A stretch of 37,424 bases of DNA, taken from contig NZ_FQZM01000038.1 of the NCBI RefSeq assembly GCF_900142025.1, positions 1 to 37,424 on the forward strand, written 5' to 3'. Position 1 is the stretch's first letter, and every line of letters starts with the position of its first letter. A model generated the notes under the pieces. The model was not told where the DNA came from and did not search any database. It saw only the letters and a program-made list of their open reading frames with translations. This DNA comes from Desulfofundulus thermosubterraneus DSM 16057 (GTDB lineage Bacteria > Bacillota > Desulfotomaculia > Desulfotomaculales > Desulfovirgulaceae). The position numbers and the translations under genes were made by a program. Below are positions 7,996 to 17,744 of the stretch, piece by piece.

Positions 7996-8972
7996 CGGTG
8001 AAGTTATTGATCGGTGATGTCGAACTGGCCAATCCGGTAATTGCCGCCCCCATGGCCGGGGTTACCGACCGGGCCTACCGCATCCTGGCCCGGGAGGCCG
8101 GCTGCGGCCTGGTCTTCACGGAGATGATCAGCGACCAGGCTTTAATCTACGGCAATCCCCGTACCCGGATCATTCTCGAGCACGGGGGCGAGAAAGGCCC
8201 CCTGGCCGTGCAGATCTTCGGTTCCAACCCCGACTACATGGCCCGGGCGGCGGAAATTGTGGCCGGCGAGGGCGCCGATATCATAGACATCAATATGGGC
8301 TGCCCCACGCCGAAAATCGTTAAAAACGGCGAAGGGGCGGCCCTGATGAAGAACCCGGAACTGGCCGCCGAGATTGTGTCCCGGGTGGCGGCCCGGGTAA
8401 AGGTGCCGGTCACGGTCAAAATGCGCAAGGGTTGGGATGATGATCACGTTAACGCCGTTGAGCTGGCCCGCCTGGTGGAAGCGGCCGGGGCTGCGGCGGT
8501 AACCGTTCACGGGCGTACCCGGGCCCAGTTCTACAGCGGGCAGGCCGACTGGGACATTATCCGCCGGGTAAAGGAGGCGGTGGGCATCCCGGTGATTGGC
8601 AACGGGGATGTGCGCACGCCCCTGGATGCCAAGCGGATGCTGGAGGAGACGGGCTGTGACGGCGTGATGATTGGGCGGGCCTCCATGGGCAACCCCTGGA
8701 TTTTTTCCCGCACGGTGCATTACCTGGCCACCGGTGAGCTCCTGCCCGAACCCACCTGGGAGGAAAAAATCCGCACCGCCCTGCGGCACCTCGATCTCCT
8801 GGTAGCGCTAAAGGGGGAGTACATCGGGGTGCTGGAAATGCGCAAGCACGCGGCCTGGTACCTCAAGGGGCTGCGGGGCGCCGCCCGGCTGCGGGAGAAA
8901 ATAAATCAGGCCGGTTCGGTAGAGGAAATGAGGGATATTTTAACGGGAAACCTTAATGGAGAATACTTGTAA
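7992..8972 (+). CDS. dusB: tRNA-dihydrouridine synthase DusB
   Basis: This 326-residue FMN-dependent TIM-barrel enzyme has [12 protein letters not shown] near the N-terminus and [17 protein letters not shown] with the catalytic Cys. [22 protein letters not shown] and VIGNGDV (phosphate binding) follow. The C-terminal helical tRNA-recognition domain is present. It reduces uridines in the D-loop of tRNA. It overlaps coaX by four bases. Pairing of dusB with coaX is common in Firmicutes. Confidence 0.95.
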   Translation: MTVKLLIGDVELANPVIAAPMAGVTDRAYRILAREAGCGLVFTEMISDQALIYGNPRTRIILEHGGEKGPLAVQIFGSNPDYMARAAEIVAGEGADIIDINMGCPTPKIVKNGEGAALMKNPELAAEIVSRVAARVKVPVTVKMRKGWDDDHVNAVELARLVEAAGAAAVTVHGRTRAQFYSGQADWDIIRRVKEAVGIPVIGNGDVRTPLDAKRMLEETGCDGVMIGRASMGNPWIFSRTVHYLATGELLPEPTWEEKIRTALRHLDLLVALKGEYIGVLEMRKHAAWYLKGLRGAARLREKINQAGSVEEMRDILTGNLNGEYL

Positions 8973-8999
8973 ATATTCAGTGAACCCGGTTGGATGCGG

Positions 9000-9095
9000 C
9001 CCAGCACTCACCAAAATATGACTCTGCTTCCGGTGTTTCAGGTTTAATTGACACATCAGGTTTTGGGAAGAGCTAGTATCCCAGTGAGTGCTGGG
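9000..9095. repeat. 96-bp element with 12-bp perfect terminal inverted repeats
   Basis: CCCAGCACTCAC (9000-9011) and its exact reverse complement (9084-9095) bound the element. A shorter inner pair CCAAAA/TTTTGG lies inside. No target-site duplication is visible. The inside has no credible gene. It may be a MITE or an internally deleted IS, or an RNA hairpin ending the coaX-dusB transcript, although no U-tract follows. Confidence 0.45.
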
Positions 9096-9146
9096 TCCCC
9101 GCTCACTCCAGCCGTTTTTTGTGTATAAATGTTTTAGTTTTATGCC

Positions 9147-9198
9147 TTGCCTTTTCTGGTAAGCCCTGCTACAATAATGTACACAAAAGTGTGCACAT
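9147..9198 (+). promoter_or_regulatory. Promoter with a dyad operator at the start site
   Basis: TTGCCT (9147-9152), 17 bases, TACAAT (9170-9175). Starting two bases after the -10, a 22-bp dyad (9177-9198) pairs at eight of its nine outer positions, with half-site ATGTACACA against ATGTGCACA. It covers the expected start point near 9182, the position where a repressor blocks transcription. The next gene encodes a helix-turn-helix protein. A second TATAAT at 9218-9223 lies too close to the gene to be a likely promoter. Confidence 0.55.
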
Positions 9199-9225
9199 TT
9201 TTTATCCCCTTCCGGGTTATAATGG

Positions 9226-9765
9226 ATGGTGTGGTTTTCCGTGGATCTCATCCGCATTGGCGAAAAGATCATCAGCCGGCGCCGCATCGACCAGTGCATT
9301 TCCAGGATACTTGAGCTGCGGGCTCAAGGCTTGTCCCAGGCGGAAGTGGCCGGCCGCTTGGGTGTGGACCGTACACTGGTGAGCCGCCTGGAGAGCCTGG
9401 GCGAGGTCCGCAAGGGCAAGCGGATTGCCGTGGTTGGCTTCCCCATCAAAAACAAGGAAGAGCTCCAATCCGCCCTGGATAAAGAAGGGGTGGATTTTGT
9501 GCTTCTCATGACTGAAGCCGAACGGTGGGATTTTGTGCGGAGCAAAAGCGGTCTTGAGCTGGTTAATACCCTGATGGAATTAATAGCCGGGGCCCACGCC
9601 TATGATCAGGTAGTGGTCATCGGGTCCAGCAAAAGAATTAAAATTATTGAGGCGGTGCTGGATAAGCCCGTCCTCGGCTACGAAATTGGTGAATCACCCA
9701 TACAGGAAGACAAGTATGTCAATCCGGACGAAATTGTGGAACTAATCCGGGTAGTCAGGCTTTAA
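9226..9765 (+). CDS. Helix-turn-helix regulator with a conserved C-terminal domain, target unknown
   Basis: A 179-residue protein. Residues about 20-55 (RIDQCISRILELRAQGLSQAEVAGRLGVDRTLVSRLESLGEV) form a clear helix-turn-helix of the RpoD-like/XRE kind. The rest (KRIAVVGFPIKNKEEL and VVVIGSSKRIKIIEAVLDKPVLGYEIGESP) looks like an alpha/beta domain, perhaps ligand-binding. The start is uncertain. ATG 9226 gives the longest form, while GTG 9241 would give VDLIRIGEKI with slightly better spacing from a GG-rich stretch. Only 31 bases separate it from the dehydrogenase gene, so the two are likely an operon. The dyad upstream suggests self-repression. I do not recognise a named family. Confidence 0.75.
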   Translation: MVWFSVDLIRIGEKIISRRRIDQCISRILELRAQGLSQAEVAGRLGVDRTLVSRLESLGEVRKGKRIAVVGFPIKNKEELQSALDKEGVDFVLLMTEAERWDFVRSKSGLELVNTLMELIAGAHAYDQVVVIGSSKRIKIIEAVLDKPVLGYEIGESPIQEDKYVNPDEIVELIRVVRL

Positions 9766-9796
9766 TTCCGCCGGAAAACAGTTAGAGGTGAGCCCT

Positions 9797-10906
9797 GTGG
9801 AAAAATTTGCTTTTATCATTCACCCCCTCGATGTTCGGGATGTGGCCAGGAAGTTTCCCTTCACACGCTACCTGCCTGAGCGTTTGGTGGAAAGCGCCTT
9901 CCGGCTGGTGCCTCCCCTGAAGGTGTCCCGTATTACCGGTGTGAAAACACCTTACGGGGAAGCGGAAGGCTGGTTTGTGGCCTGCCCCCTTACCGCTAGG
10001 CAGATGTTGGAGTTGCCGGAGGATTTTGTGCTGGAGCGGATCATTCAGGCGGGGCGGGTGGCCGAGAAACTTGGAGCCGGCATTGTCGGCCTGGGGGCCT
10101 TTACCTCCGTGGTGGGGGATGCGGGTATTACCGTGGCCAAAAATCTGAATATAGCCGTGACCACGGGTAATAGCTATACTGTGGCCACGGCCATTGAGGG
10201 GACAAAGGAAGCGGCCCGCCTGATGGGGCACGATTTGCGCCGGGCACACATTGTGGTGCTGGGAGCCACCGGTTCCATCGGCAAGGTTTGTGCCCTCATG
10301 CTGGCCCGGGAGGCCACCAAAATGACCCTGGTGGCCCGGGATAAATCCAGGCTGGAGCAGGTGGCGGCGAAAATTCTTTATGAAACCGGCCTGGCGGTGA
10401 CCATCACCTCTGACGTGAAGAAGGCCCTGCGGACGGCCCAGGTGGTAATTGCCGTCACCAGCGCGGTGGACACCCTGATCGGGCCGGAAGACCTTTTGCC
10501 GGGGGCCGTGGTGTGCGACGTTTCCCGCCCCCGCAATGTGAGCCGCCAGGTGGCCGAACAGAGGGATGACGTGCTGGTGATCGAAGGCGGCGTGGTGGAG
10601 GTGCCCGGTGAAGTTAATTTTAACTTTAACTTTGGTTTTCCGCCCGGCACGGCCTACGCCTGCATGTCCGAAACCATGATTTTAGCCCTGGAAAAAAGGT
10701 ATGAGAATTTTTCCCTGGGGCGTGACATAACCATTAAACAAGTGGAGGAAATCAGTGCTCTGGCCAAAAAACACGGCTTCAAGCTGGCCGGTTTGCGCAG
10801 CTTTGAGCGGGCCATTGATCCCCGCGAAATCGAGCGCATCCGTGCTCGGGCCGAAAGCCGCCTTGACGCACCGGGGGAGCAGCAGTTGGTAGGGGTAGCC
10901 CCTTGA
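9797..10906 (+). CDS. NAD(P)-binding dehydrogenase related to cyanobacterial acyl-ACP reductase (COG5322 type)
   Basis: The 369-residue protein has LGAGIVGLGAFTSVVGDAG and AVTTGNSYTVATAIEG. A Rossmann motif VVLGATGSIGKVCA follows, and the C-terminal block YACMSETMILALEKRYENFSLGRD. The same blocks in the same order occur in cyanobacterial aldehyde-forming acyl-ACP reductase. There the nucleophilic Cys that takes the acyl group sits in the matching FACFAE motif; here it is Cys289. Firmicute relatives are usually annotated as shikimate-dehydrogenase-like or predicted amino acid dehydrogenase. I infer possible reduction of an acyl thioester to aldehyde; the substrate is unknown. GTG 9797 is the better start because AGAGGTGA (9784-9791) is well placed; GTG 9788 overlaps that site. 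The last codons overlap the greA -35 box. Confidence 0.75.
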   Translation: MEKFAFIIHPLDVRDVARKFPFTRYLPERLVESAFRLVPPLKVSRITGVKTPYGEAEGWFVACPLTARQMLELPEDFVLERIIQAGRVAEKLGAGIVGLGAFTSVVGDAGITVAKNLNIAVTTGNSYTVATAIEGTKEAARLMGHDLRRAHIVVLGATGSIGKVCALMLAREATKMTLVARDKSRLEQVAAKILYETGLAVTITSDVKKALRTAQVVIAVTSAVDTLIGPEDLLPGAVVCDVSRPRNVSRQVAEQRDDVLVIEGGVVEVPGEVNFNFNFGFPPGTAYACMSETMILALEKRYENFSLGRDITIKQVEEISALAKKHGFKLAGLRSFERAIDPREIERIRARAESRLDAPGEQQLVGVAP

Positions 10907-10931
10907 CAAAGGGAAAAACCCTCCTTATAAT
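10903..10931 (+). promoter_or_regulatory. Consensus SigA promoter of greA-lysS
   Basis: TTGACA (10903-10908), exactly 17 bases, TATAAT (10926-10931): a perfect match in both boxes. The -35 overlaps the stop codon of the upstream dehydrogenase gene. The predicted start near 10938 leaves a leader of about 130 bases before greA. Confidence 0.85.
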
Positions 10932-10945
10932 GGGTTGCAAGGTTG

Positions 10946-11011
10946 ATGGTGACCGTGAGCACTGCAATGGTTTTTGTCATTGCAGTGCTTTCAGTGTCGT
11001 TGGGGGAGTAA
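10946..11011 (+). promoter_or_regulatory. greA leader: 12-bp hairpin overlapping a possible 21-codon leader ORF
   Basis: AGCACTGCAATG (10958-10969) and CATTGCAGTGCT (10978-10989) form a perfect 12-bp stem with an eight-base loop. Only TT follows before mixed sequence, so it is not a standard terminator. A small hydrophobic reading frame (ATG 10946 to TAA 11009-11011, beginning MVTVSTAMVFV) runs through both arms, with a weak AAGG upstream. The hairpin could be an attenuator or RNA stabiliser. Translation of the small frame is unproven. Confidence 0.45.
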
Positions 11012-11066
11012 GGTTCCGCTGGCAGGGCTTGGCTCGGGTAGAGAAATGCAAAGGAGACGATAGAAC

Positions 11067-13057
<1,991 letters not shown>

Positions 13058-13066
13058 GTGGGTGGG

Positions 13067-13098
13067 AGAGCGCTCTTTGCCGGCGCTCTTTTCTTTTG
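13067..13098 (+). terminator. Intrinsic terminator of greA-lysS
   Basis: AGAGCGC (13067-13073) pairs with GCGCTCT (13083-13089), a 7-bp GC-rich stem with a nine-base loop, followed by TTTCTTTT. Confidence 0.75.
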
Positions 13099-13164
13099 CT
13101 TCTTCAGAGAGAATGGCCCGTCGGCCGCCTTTTCTTCTTCCTCCAGAGCCTTTTATCGGTCATA

Positions 13165-14184
13165 CTACATGTTCACTTCCGTAGCACTGCTGTTGTGATC
13201 GGTTAGCTTCCCCGAGAGAAGAGTTCTGCTCTTGCCGGCCTGTACAGTACTGGCCGCTCGTTCGATGTCTTTGTTGTAGGCGCGGATGATATCTTTGCGC
13301 GTAACCATACCTACAGGGCGATTGTTTTCGTCCACCACCGGCAGGTGATTAATCCCGTAACGGGCCAGCTTGCAGGCTGCATCCTGCAAGGAATTCCCTG
13401 GATTCAGGGTTACCGGATGCCGCACTGCTACTTCGCTCAACCTGGTTTTGACCTTGCCTTCACCGAGGAACTGGATGATATCATCGATGGTGATTATGCC
13501 TATTAAAACTCCGTTTTTTGCAGTTACCGGGAAGCCGCCGTAAGGTTTGTGCTTTGTGACCACATAGGCCTCACGGACGGTCATATCGCTGGGAAGGCTT
13601 TCTACAGGAGTGGTCATGGCCTCACGCACGTACAGGTTTCTTAAAATATCGGGTCGCCGTGCGTTAATCACGTCCAGGCCGCGCTGGATGAGCCTGGCCG
13701 TGTACAGGGTTTCGGTGCTCAGCACTCGGGAGATATAAGCAGATACCACGCAGGTAATGGCCAGTGGAATGATAAGCTGGAAGTTCCTGGTCATTTCTGA
13801 CATCATTACCATTGCTGTCAGGGGTGCCTGTGCGAAGCCACTGAAAACTCCAGCCATGCCCACGAGAGCAAAGGTGGCTGACGGAGAAATGGATTCCGGC
13901 ACCAGGTAATGAATGGCAATGCCATATGTACCGCCCAGCATAGCACCAACAAACAGTCCGGCCCTGTAGCCGGCGCCGGTAGACCATGCCCCCATGGTCA
14001 AGGCAACATTGAAAAGTTTTAAAACCAGCAGCAGAACCATCAACCACGGTTCCGTCAATTCACCGTTAAGCACCATGTTAATGCCCTGGGTGCCCCGACC
14101 GAAAGATAAGGGAACGGCATAGAAAATAATTCCCATAACCAGGCCTGCCAATACCGGGATAATCAGCTGTATTTTTCCTTTCAA
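13165..14184 (-). pseudogene. N-terminally truncated ClC chloride channel/antiporter with two CBS domains
   Basis: The 339-residue frame holds only the second half of a ClC membrane domain, then a pair of CBS domains (about residues 180-310). Membrane landmarks are IPVLAGLVMGIIFYAVP, GAGYRAGLFVGAMLGGTYGIA, FALVGMAGVFSGFAQAPLTAMVMMSEMT and FQLIIPLAITC. CBS landmarks are VREAMTTPVESLPSDMTVREAY and HLPVVDENNRPVGMVTRKDI. Full ClC proteins carry about 200 more residues, with the GSGIP and gating-glutamate motifs, before this point. In the same frame a TAA stop lies about 25 codons upstream and the degenerate tRNA gene follows soon after, so the missing half is not nearby. The TTG start has no convincing ribosome site. 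It most likely makes no functional channel. Confidence 0.75.
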
Positions 14185-14334
14185 GCGATCTCGTATATCT
14201 ACCCTTACGGTAGATAACTGGCAAGATGCGGGTGTTTGGATTTATCCCTGGCCAAGGAGTCATCCTCTCTTTTCATTCCCGTCAATCGTGTGCTTAAGTG
14301 ATATATTTCTCATATACAAAAGGTGGAAAGGGTC

Positions 14335-14363
14335 TTGACGGAGCCGGCTGATGGTAATAATAC
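14335..14363 (+). promoter_or_regulatory. Promoter-like sequence of the degenerate tRNA-Asn
   Basis: TTGACG (14335-14340), 17 bases, TAATAC (14358-14363), about 20 bases before the tRNA. The intact copy at 32349 has the same TTGACG box with the same spacing but a perfect TATAAT. Confidence 0.5.
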
Positions 14364-14383
14364 ATTACTCAGTGCTGGACCTT

Positions 14384-14456
14384 TCCCCGATAGCTTAACG
14401 GTAGAGCATCCGGCTGTTAACCGGTTTGCAGGTTCGAATTCTTGCTCGGGGAGCCA
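14384..14456 (+). pseudogene. Degenerate tRNA-Asn (GUU anticodon) copy
   Basis: The acceptor arms TCCCCGA and TCGGGGA, the anticodon loop CTGTTAA and an encoded GCCA end are kept, so this is a tRNA-Asn copy. Against the intact copy at 32349-32423 it has several defects. The anticodon stem has a T-T mismatch, the variable loop is two bases instead of five, and the T-loop gains one base. The T-stem keeps only a G-T supported pairing, and the D-stem has a wobble. Each alone might be tolerated; together they suggest loss of function. Confidence 0.8.
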
Positions 14457-14465
14457 TGGGAAATA

Positions 14466-14500
14466 AAGCATGCCTGGACAATACCGGGTATGCTTTTTTT
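14466..14500 (+). terminator. Intrinsic terminator after the degenerate tRNA
   Basis: AAGCATGCC (14466-14474) pairs with GGGTATGCTT (14486-14495), including one G-T pair, and runs into a T-tract to 14500. Confidence 0.75.
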
Positions 14501-14899
14501 GTGCGCCCGCACGCACGGGCGATGACCAGGTTGTGAGAATATATCACGGGGCGGGTTCAAGGACCGGCTACAAGTGAATGTCTGGAGGGAAAAGCTGGTT
14601 AAGAGCTTGAAGGAAGCCGGGTTGAGTAAAAATGAAAATGCACAGGTTTGATGTTTTTTATATTACACGTCATATATATAACACATAAGATAAAATGATT
14701 GGACAAGCAACCTTTTCTATGTTACATTACAGTCATGGATTAGTACGGTAGGTGTGGCTGATCGCTTAAACCAGCGGCACGAAGTGTAGCGTTAAAATAG
14801 CAACTTACTAAAACGTCTAAAAAAAAGATGATAGTAAGGTACAACAACCATGAGGTGAAGTACCTGCTTTGAGTTCACCAGAAAGATGGGGGTGTTGAG
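14501..14899 (+). other. Gene-poor stretch with a short coding remnant and a weak promoter
   Basis: A CGCCCG/CGGGCG hairpin lies at about 14503-14521. Positions 14559-14651 read as a frame without a start (FKDRLQVNVWREKLVKSL, ending SKNENAQV before TGA). It looks like the tail of a lost gene that I cannot identify. TTGGAC (14699-14704) and TACATT (14723-14728), 18 bases apart, are a weak promoter candidate for the DsrE gene. I see nothing else. Confidence 0.35.
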
Positions 14900-15286
14900 G
14901 TGAAAAAGATTAAAGTCCTTTTCCATGTTAATGAATCTGACAGATGGCAAAGGGCACTCGTCAACATCACCAACTTTTTGAATGATGTTGGGCAAGGAAA
15001 TGCTGACATCGAAGTAGTGGCCAACGGTGAGGCGGTTTCTGTTTTCAGGACCAGGTGCCTGCTGACCGGGGTTGGCGGTGAGTGCTGCGGAACAGCTAGC
15101 GGATCGCTGGTTGACCAGATGAAGAACTTGTCGGAGATAGGAGTAAGCTTTGTAGCGTGTCGAAACGCCCTCAAAGCTCAGTCTATCGACGAAGAGAACC
15201 TCCCTAACTTTGTGACAGTTGTGCCAGCTGGCATAACAGAAATTGCCAGAAAGCAAACTGAAGGGTATGCTTACATCAAGCCCTGA
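14900..15286 (+). CDS. DsrE/DsrF-like family protein (COG1416 type)
   Basis: The 128-residue protein opens KKIKVLFHVNESDRWQRAL and continues NADIEVVANGEAVSVF, then MKNLSEIGVSFVACRNALK and ends EIARKQTEGYAYIKP. That is the pattern of small DsrE-like proteins, which take part in sulfur transfer or of which the role is unknown. Compared with the family it has an extra segment of about 20 residues in the middle (around 52-72) rich in Cys and Gly (RCLLTGVGGECCGTASGS). The family Cys in SFVACRNAL is present. Start GTG 14900 lies behind GGGGGTG. It stands alone upstream of the TatD-like gene. Confidence 0.75.
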   Translation: MKKIKVLFHVNESDRWQRALVNITNFLNDVGQGNADIEVVANGEAVSVFRTRCLLTGVGGECCGTASGSLVDQMKNLSEIGVSFVACRNALKAQSIDEENLPNFVTVVPAGITEIARKQTEGYAYIKP

Positions 15287-15385
15287 CCATGTGTCTGCGT
15301 GAAGGGGAAGTGAGTAACTTCCCCTTCAATACACGGCAACAAAAAGAAGGGACCCGGTCCAGCACAATAGGGGGGTGAAATCGTT

Positions 15386-16147
15386 ATGGAAGGAATTGTA
15401 GATTCTCATACACATGTTTCGTTGCTTCCGTACGAAGGGCTGGAAAACATGGCCCTGGCCGGGGTGAAGAAGATTATCGGCTGTTCTATATTTTTCGGGG
15501 CCAAACATGCGGAAACACTCTTCGATCATTTCCACCAAATGTTAACCCTTTCGGTGAAAAATGCTGCCCAAAATGGCATCAGGCTTTTCGTCGCTGTCGG
15601 CATTCACCCCATGGGGACACCGGTAGACTGGCCCAGGGTGATCGACGCCCTTCCAGATTATCTGAAGATGAGTGATGTCATTGGCTTAGGAGAAATCGGC
15701 CTGCATGAGGGGAGTCAACGTGAACAGAACGTCCTCAGGGAGCAATTGAAAGTGGCCAAGGAATACGGGGTGCCGGTAATCATTCATACCCCGCCACGGG
15801 ATAGGATGGAAATAACCAATAAGACGATTGAAATTGCCGCTGCCGTCGGGATGGAACCCGGAAAAGTAATCATCGACCACGCTGATTTGGACATTATTGA
15901 CCTAATCGAGGACTTTGGGGCCATTCCCGGGCTCACTATTCGCCAAGAAGGGCTTACTCCCCATCTATTGCTGAACCACCTGGAACGTTTCCAGCGGGGA
16001 GTGCTGAACAGCGATTACAGTAACCTCAAACCTAACGATCCCCTGAGCGTTCCAAAGGCTGTGCGGTATCTGGAGCTGAACGGGGCTCCTCCGGAAATCA
16101 TTGCGCGGATTGCAAGGTACAATGCTGAAGAAGTGTTCGGGATTTAG
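15386..16147 (+). CDS. TatD-like metal-dependent TIM-barrel hydrolase
   Basis: 253 residues with the amidohydrolase/TatD metal-ligand series in order: DSHTHV near the N-terminus, VGIHPMG, GLGEIGL, IIHTPP, IIDHADL and the final Asp in VLNSDYSN. Such enzymes hydrolyse phosphoester or amide bonds with two metal ions. This subgroup resembles the archaeal-type COG1099 branch rather than the DNase TatD itself, so the substrate is open. AGGGGGGTGAAA-type ribosome site precedes ATG 15386. It follows the DsrE gene by about 100 bases. Confidence 0.8.
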   Translation: MEGIVDSHTHVSLLPYEGLENMALAGVKKIIGCSIFFGAKHAETLFDHFHQMLTLSVKNAAQNGIRLFVAVGIHPMGTPVDWPRVIDALPDYLKMSDVIGLGEIGLHEGSQREQNVLREQLKVAKEYGVPVIIHTPPRDRMEITNKTIEIAAAVGMEPGKVIIDHADLDIIDLIEDFGAIPGLTIRQEGLTPHLLLNHLERFQRGVLNSDYSNLKPNDPLSVPKAVRYLELNGAPPEIIARIARYNAEEVFGI

Positions 16148-16251
16148 AAAACCGGGGGTATGGGCTAATTCGCAGGGGAGGGGAGGAGAGTGTGTGTACC
16201 AAAAATGACCAGCCGTTTAAAAGGCAGATGTTGAAAAATGTTGCCTGAAAA

Positions 16252-16283
16252 AAGCCGTCCCTTGCTAGCTTTCGGGACGGTTT
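16252..16283. terminator. Bidirectional-type terminator hairpin
   Basis: AAGCCGTCCC (16252-16261) pairs with GGGACGGTTT (16274-16283), ten pairs including one G-T. On the plus strand TTT then GCC follows. On the minus strand a run of six T follows, so termination is stronger in that direction. It probably ends the TatD-like transcript. Confidence 0.55.
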
Positions 16284-16621
16284 GCCCCAATCATCTTTCT
16301 ACTGGCATTCTTTTACTGACAAAAAAGTTTTAACACTTACCATCTTTTAATACAGGTGAAGGGATTTAATTCCCTGGAGCACTTTTTTCAGTGGAAGATA
16401 ATGCACCTGGGGGAATATTGGTTTTTTGTCTTTGTCTTGATGATGGGGTCTACCTTGACAGGTATTGACCTTGAACGCAATAAGGATATCCTGGGCAGTA
16501 ACCGGTGCCTTCTGCAGAAAACCGGTGTTAAAGACTCGGGCCAGTGTGCGGGATAGAAAATTTGCCTGCATTCGTTGTGCCGGCAAATATACCAGGGAAT
16601 GGTTACAAAGGGGAGCTAGAG
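16284..16621. other. Stretch without a convincing gene
   Basis: Short frames exist on both strands (plus 16356-16556, minus 16347-16586). Neither has a ribosome site or a pattern I recognise. Two TTGAC-like boxes (near 16454 and 16464) precede the DUF202 gene but have no good -10. Confidence 0.3.
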
Positions 16622-17044
16622 TTGAACGGAAAAGGCAGGGAAAAAGAAGAGCAAGAAAGCGACCGTATCGGCGACCGGCAACACATCCAGGAACACCTAG
16701 CCAACGAGCGCACCTTCCTGTCCTGGATCCGTACAGCCGTGGCCATTCTGGCTTTTGGTTTTGTCGTTGAAAAATTTTCGTTCTATTTACGAGTGCTTGA
16801 ATGGCAGGCGGGCATGGTATCTGCGCCGTCGAAGGGATCGGTTGCCTACCTGGGGATAGGTTCTAGTATCATGGCCGGGCTGGTGGTCATCTTGGCTGCC
16901 GTCCGTTACCGGCAGACGCGCTACCAGATTAACCAGGGTACGTACCGGCACTCGCTTACTGCCGACATTTTGCTGGCTGCCATGCTACTTCTAGTTACGA
17001 TACTGGTAATCATTTTCCTCCTGCGGTCACCGGTCCCTTTTTAA
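16622..17044 (+). CDS. DUF202/YidH-family inner-membrane protein
   Basis: 140 residues. The charged N-terminus leads into HIQEHLANERTFLSWIRTAVAILAFGFVVEKF, the DUF202 signature with the first membrane helix. Two more helices follow, around LGIGSSIMAGLVVILAAVRY and TADILLAAMLLLVTILVIIF. The function of the family is unknown. I start it at TTG 16622 because AAAGGGGAG (16608-16614) is correctly spaced; the longer frame from 16544 adds 26 residues without family character. Confidence 0.8.
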   Translation: MNGKGREKEEQESDRIGDRQHIQEHLANERTFLSWIRTAVAILAFGFVVEKFSFYLRVLEWQAGMVSAPSKGSVAYLGIGSSIMAGLVVILAAVRYRQTRYQINQGTYRHSLTADILLAAMLLLVTILVIIFLLRSPVPF

Positions 17045-17309
17045 ACGAACTGTTTTGGTTTTCATCCCGAAAGACCTTCTATGTCAATAGGTTTGTCAAA
17101 AGAGCTATTTGCGTTAAACATTTTTGCCCCCTGGGAGGCTAACGCCCATACCAGACATGGACGTTTTCCAAGCCATAGGACAGGGAGATTAACCTAATAT
17201 TGGGATAAATGGCTTATATATCCTTTACCACCCCTGTCAAAGGGCATACTTATCCTAACACCCCTTGGGGCGCCCTTTTTGGCAGTATAACTTCTCCGAT
17301 TGGTCCTTG

Positions 17310-17744
17310 TCAGGCTGCCTTGACCAGGCTCCTCAAATTTATTCCTTGTTTTTGTCGTAGCCGACCCACGGCCATCGCCAGCATCACCATCAGGGCCAGT
17401 GCACAACGCACATATTGCGGATGTCAATCAACAAGAAGCGGCTGTATACATAGGTGGAACGGCATCCGCTCCCGAGCTGGATCAAACCCACAAAGTTCCC
17501 GCAACTGGGCATTCCGTTTCAGTTCCCGCCGCAGGCTCTCAACAGACGTGTGCTGAAATACGACCCTGACCAGGATTGAGTTCCAGACCGCCCGTACCGG
17601 GTAATCATTGCGCCCGTGCCCACGTTCTCGCTCCAGCTTTTGCATCAGTTCCTCGTCGGGTAGATACTCGAAAACCAGTAACATGCGTTCCAAATCACCT
17701 AGTTCGTCAATTTCCCGCCACCCAAAAAGTCGCTTATTTCTCAT
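17310..17744 (-). pseudogene. Internally deleted IS4/IS5-type (DDE) transposase
   Basis: The N-terminal 90 or so residues (RNKRLFGWREIDELGDLERM, then AVWNSILVRVVFQHTSVESLRRELKRNAQLRELCGFDP) are the DUF772-like start of an IS4/IS5-superfamily transposase. The frame then breaks near 17445. In another frame the C-terminal tail RCALALMVMLAMAVGRLRQKQG followed by NLRSLVKAA and a stop (17310-17312) is still readable. The whole catalytic DDE core between them is gone. Confidence 0.7.

Noticed and set aside
9218-9223. TATAAT as the promoter of the helix-turn-helix gene
   Set aside because: It lies three bases from the first ATG and has no -35 box; the upstream pair at 9147 and 9170 fits better.
10958-10989. 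Hairpin as an intrinsic terminator of the dehydrogenase gene
   Set aside because: It lies downstream of the consensus greA promoter and has no T-tract, so it is more likely a leader structure.
16347-16586. Frames on both strands before the DUF202 gene
   Set aside because: No ribosome site, no recognisable motif, and the two frames overlap each other.
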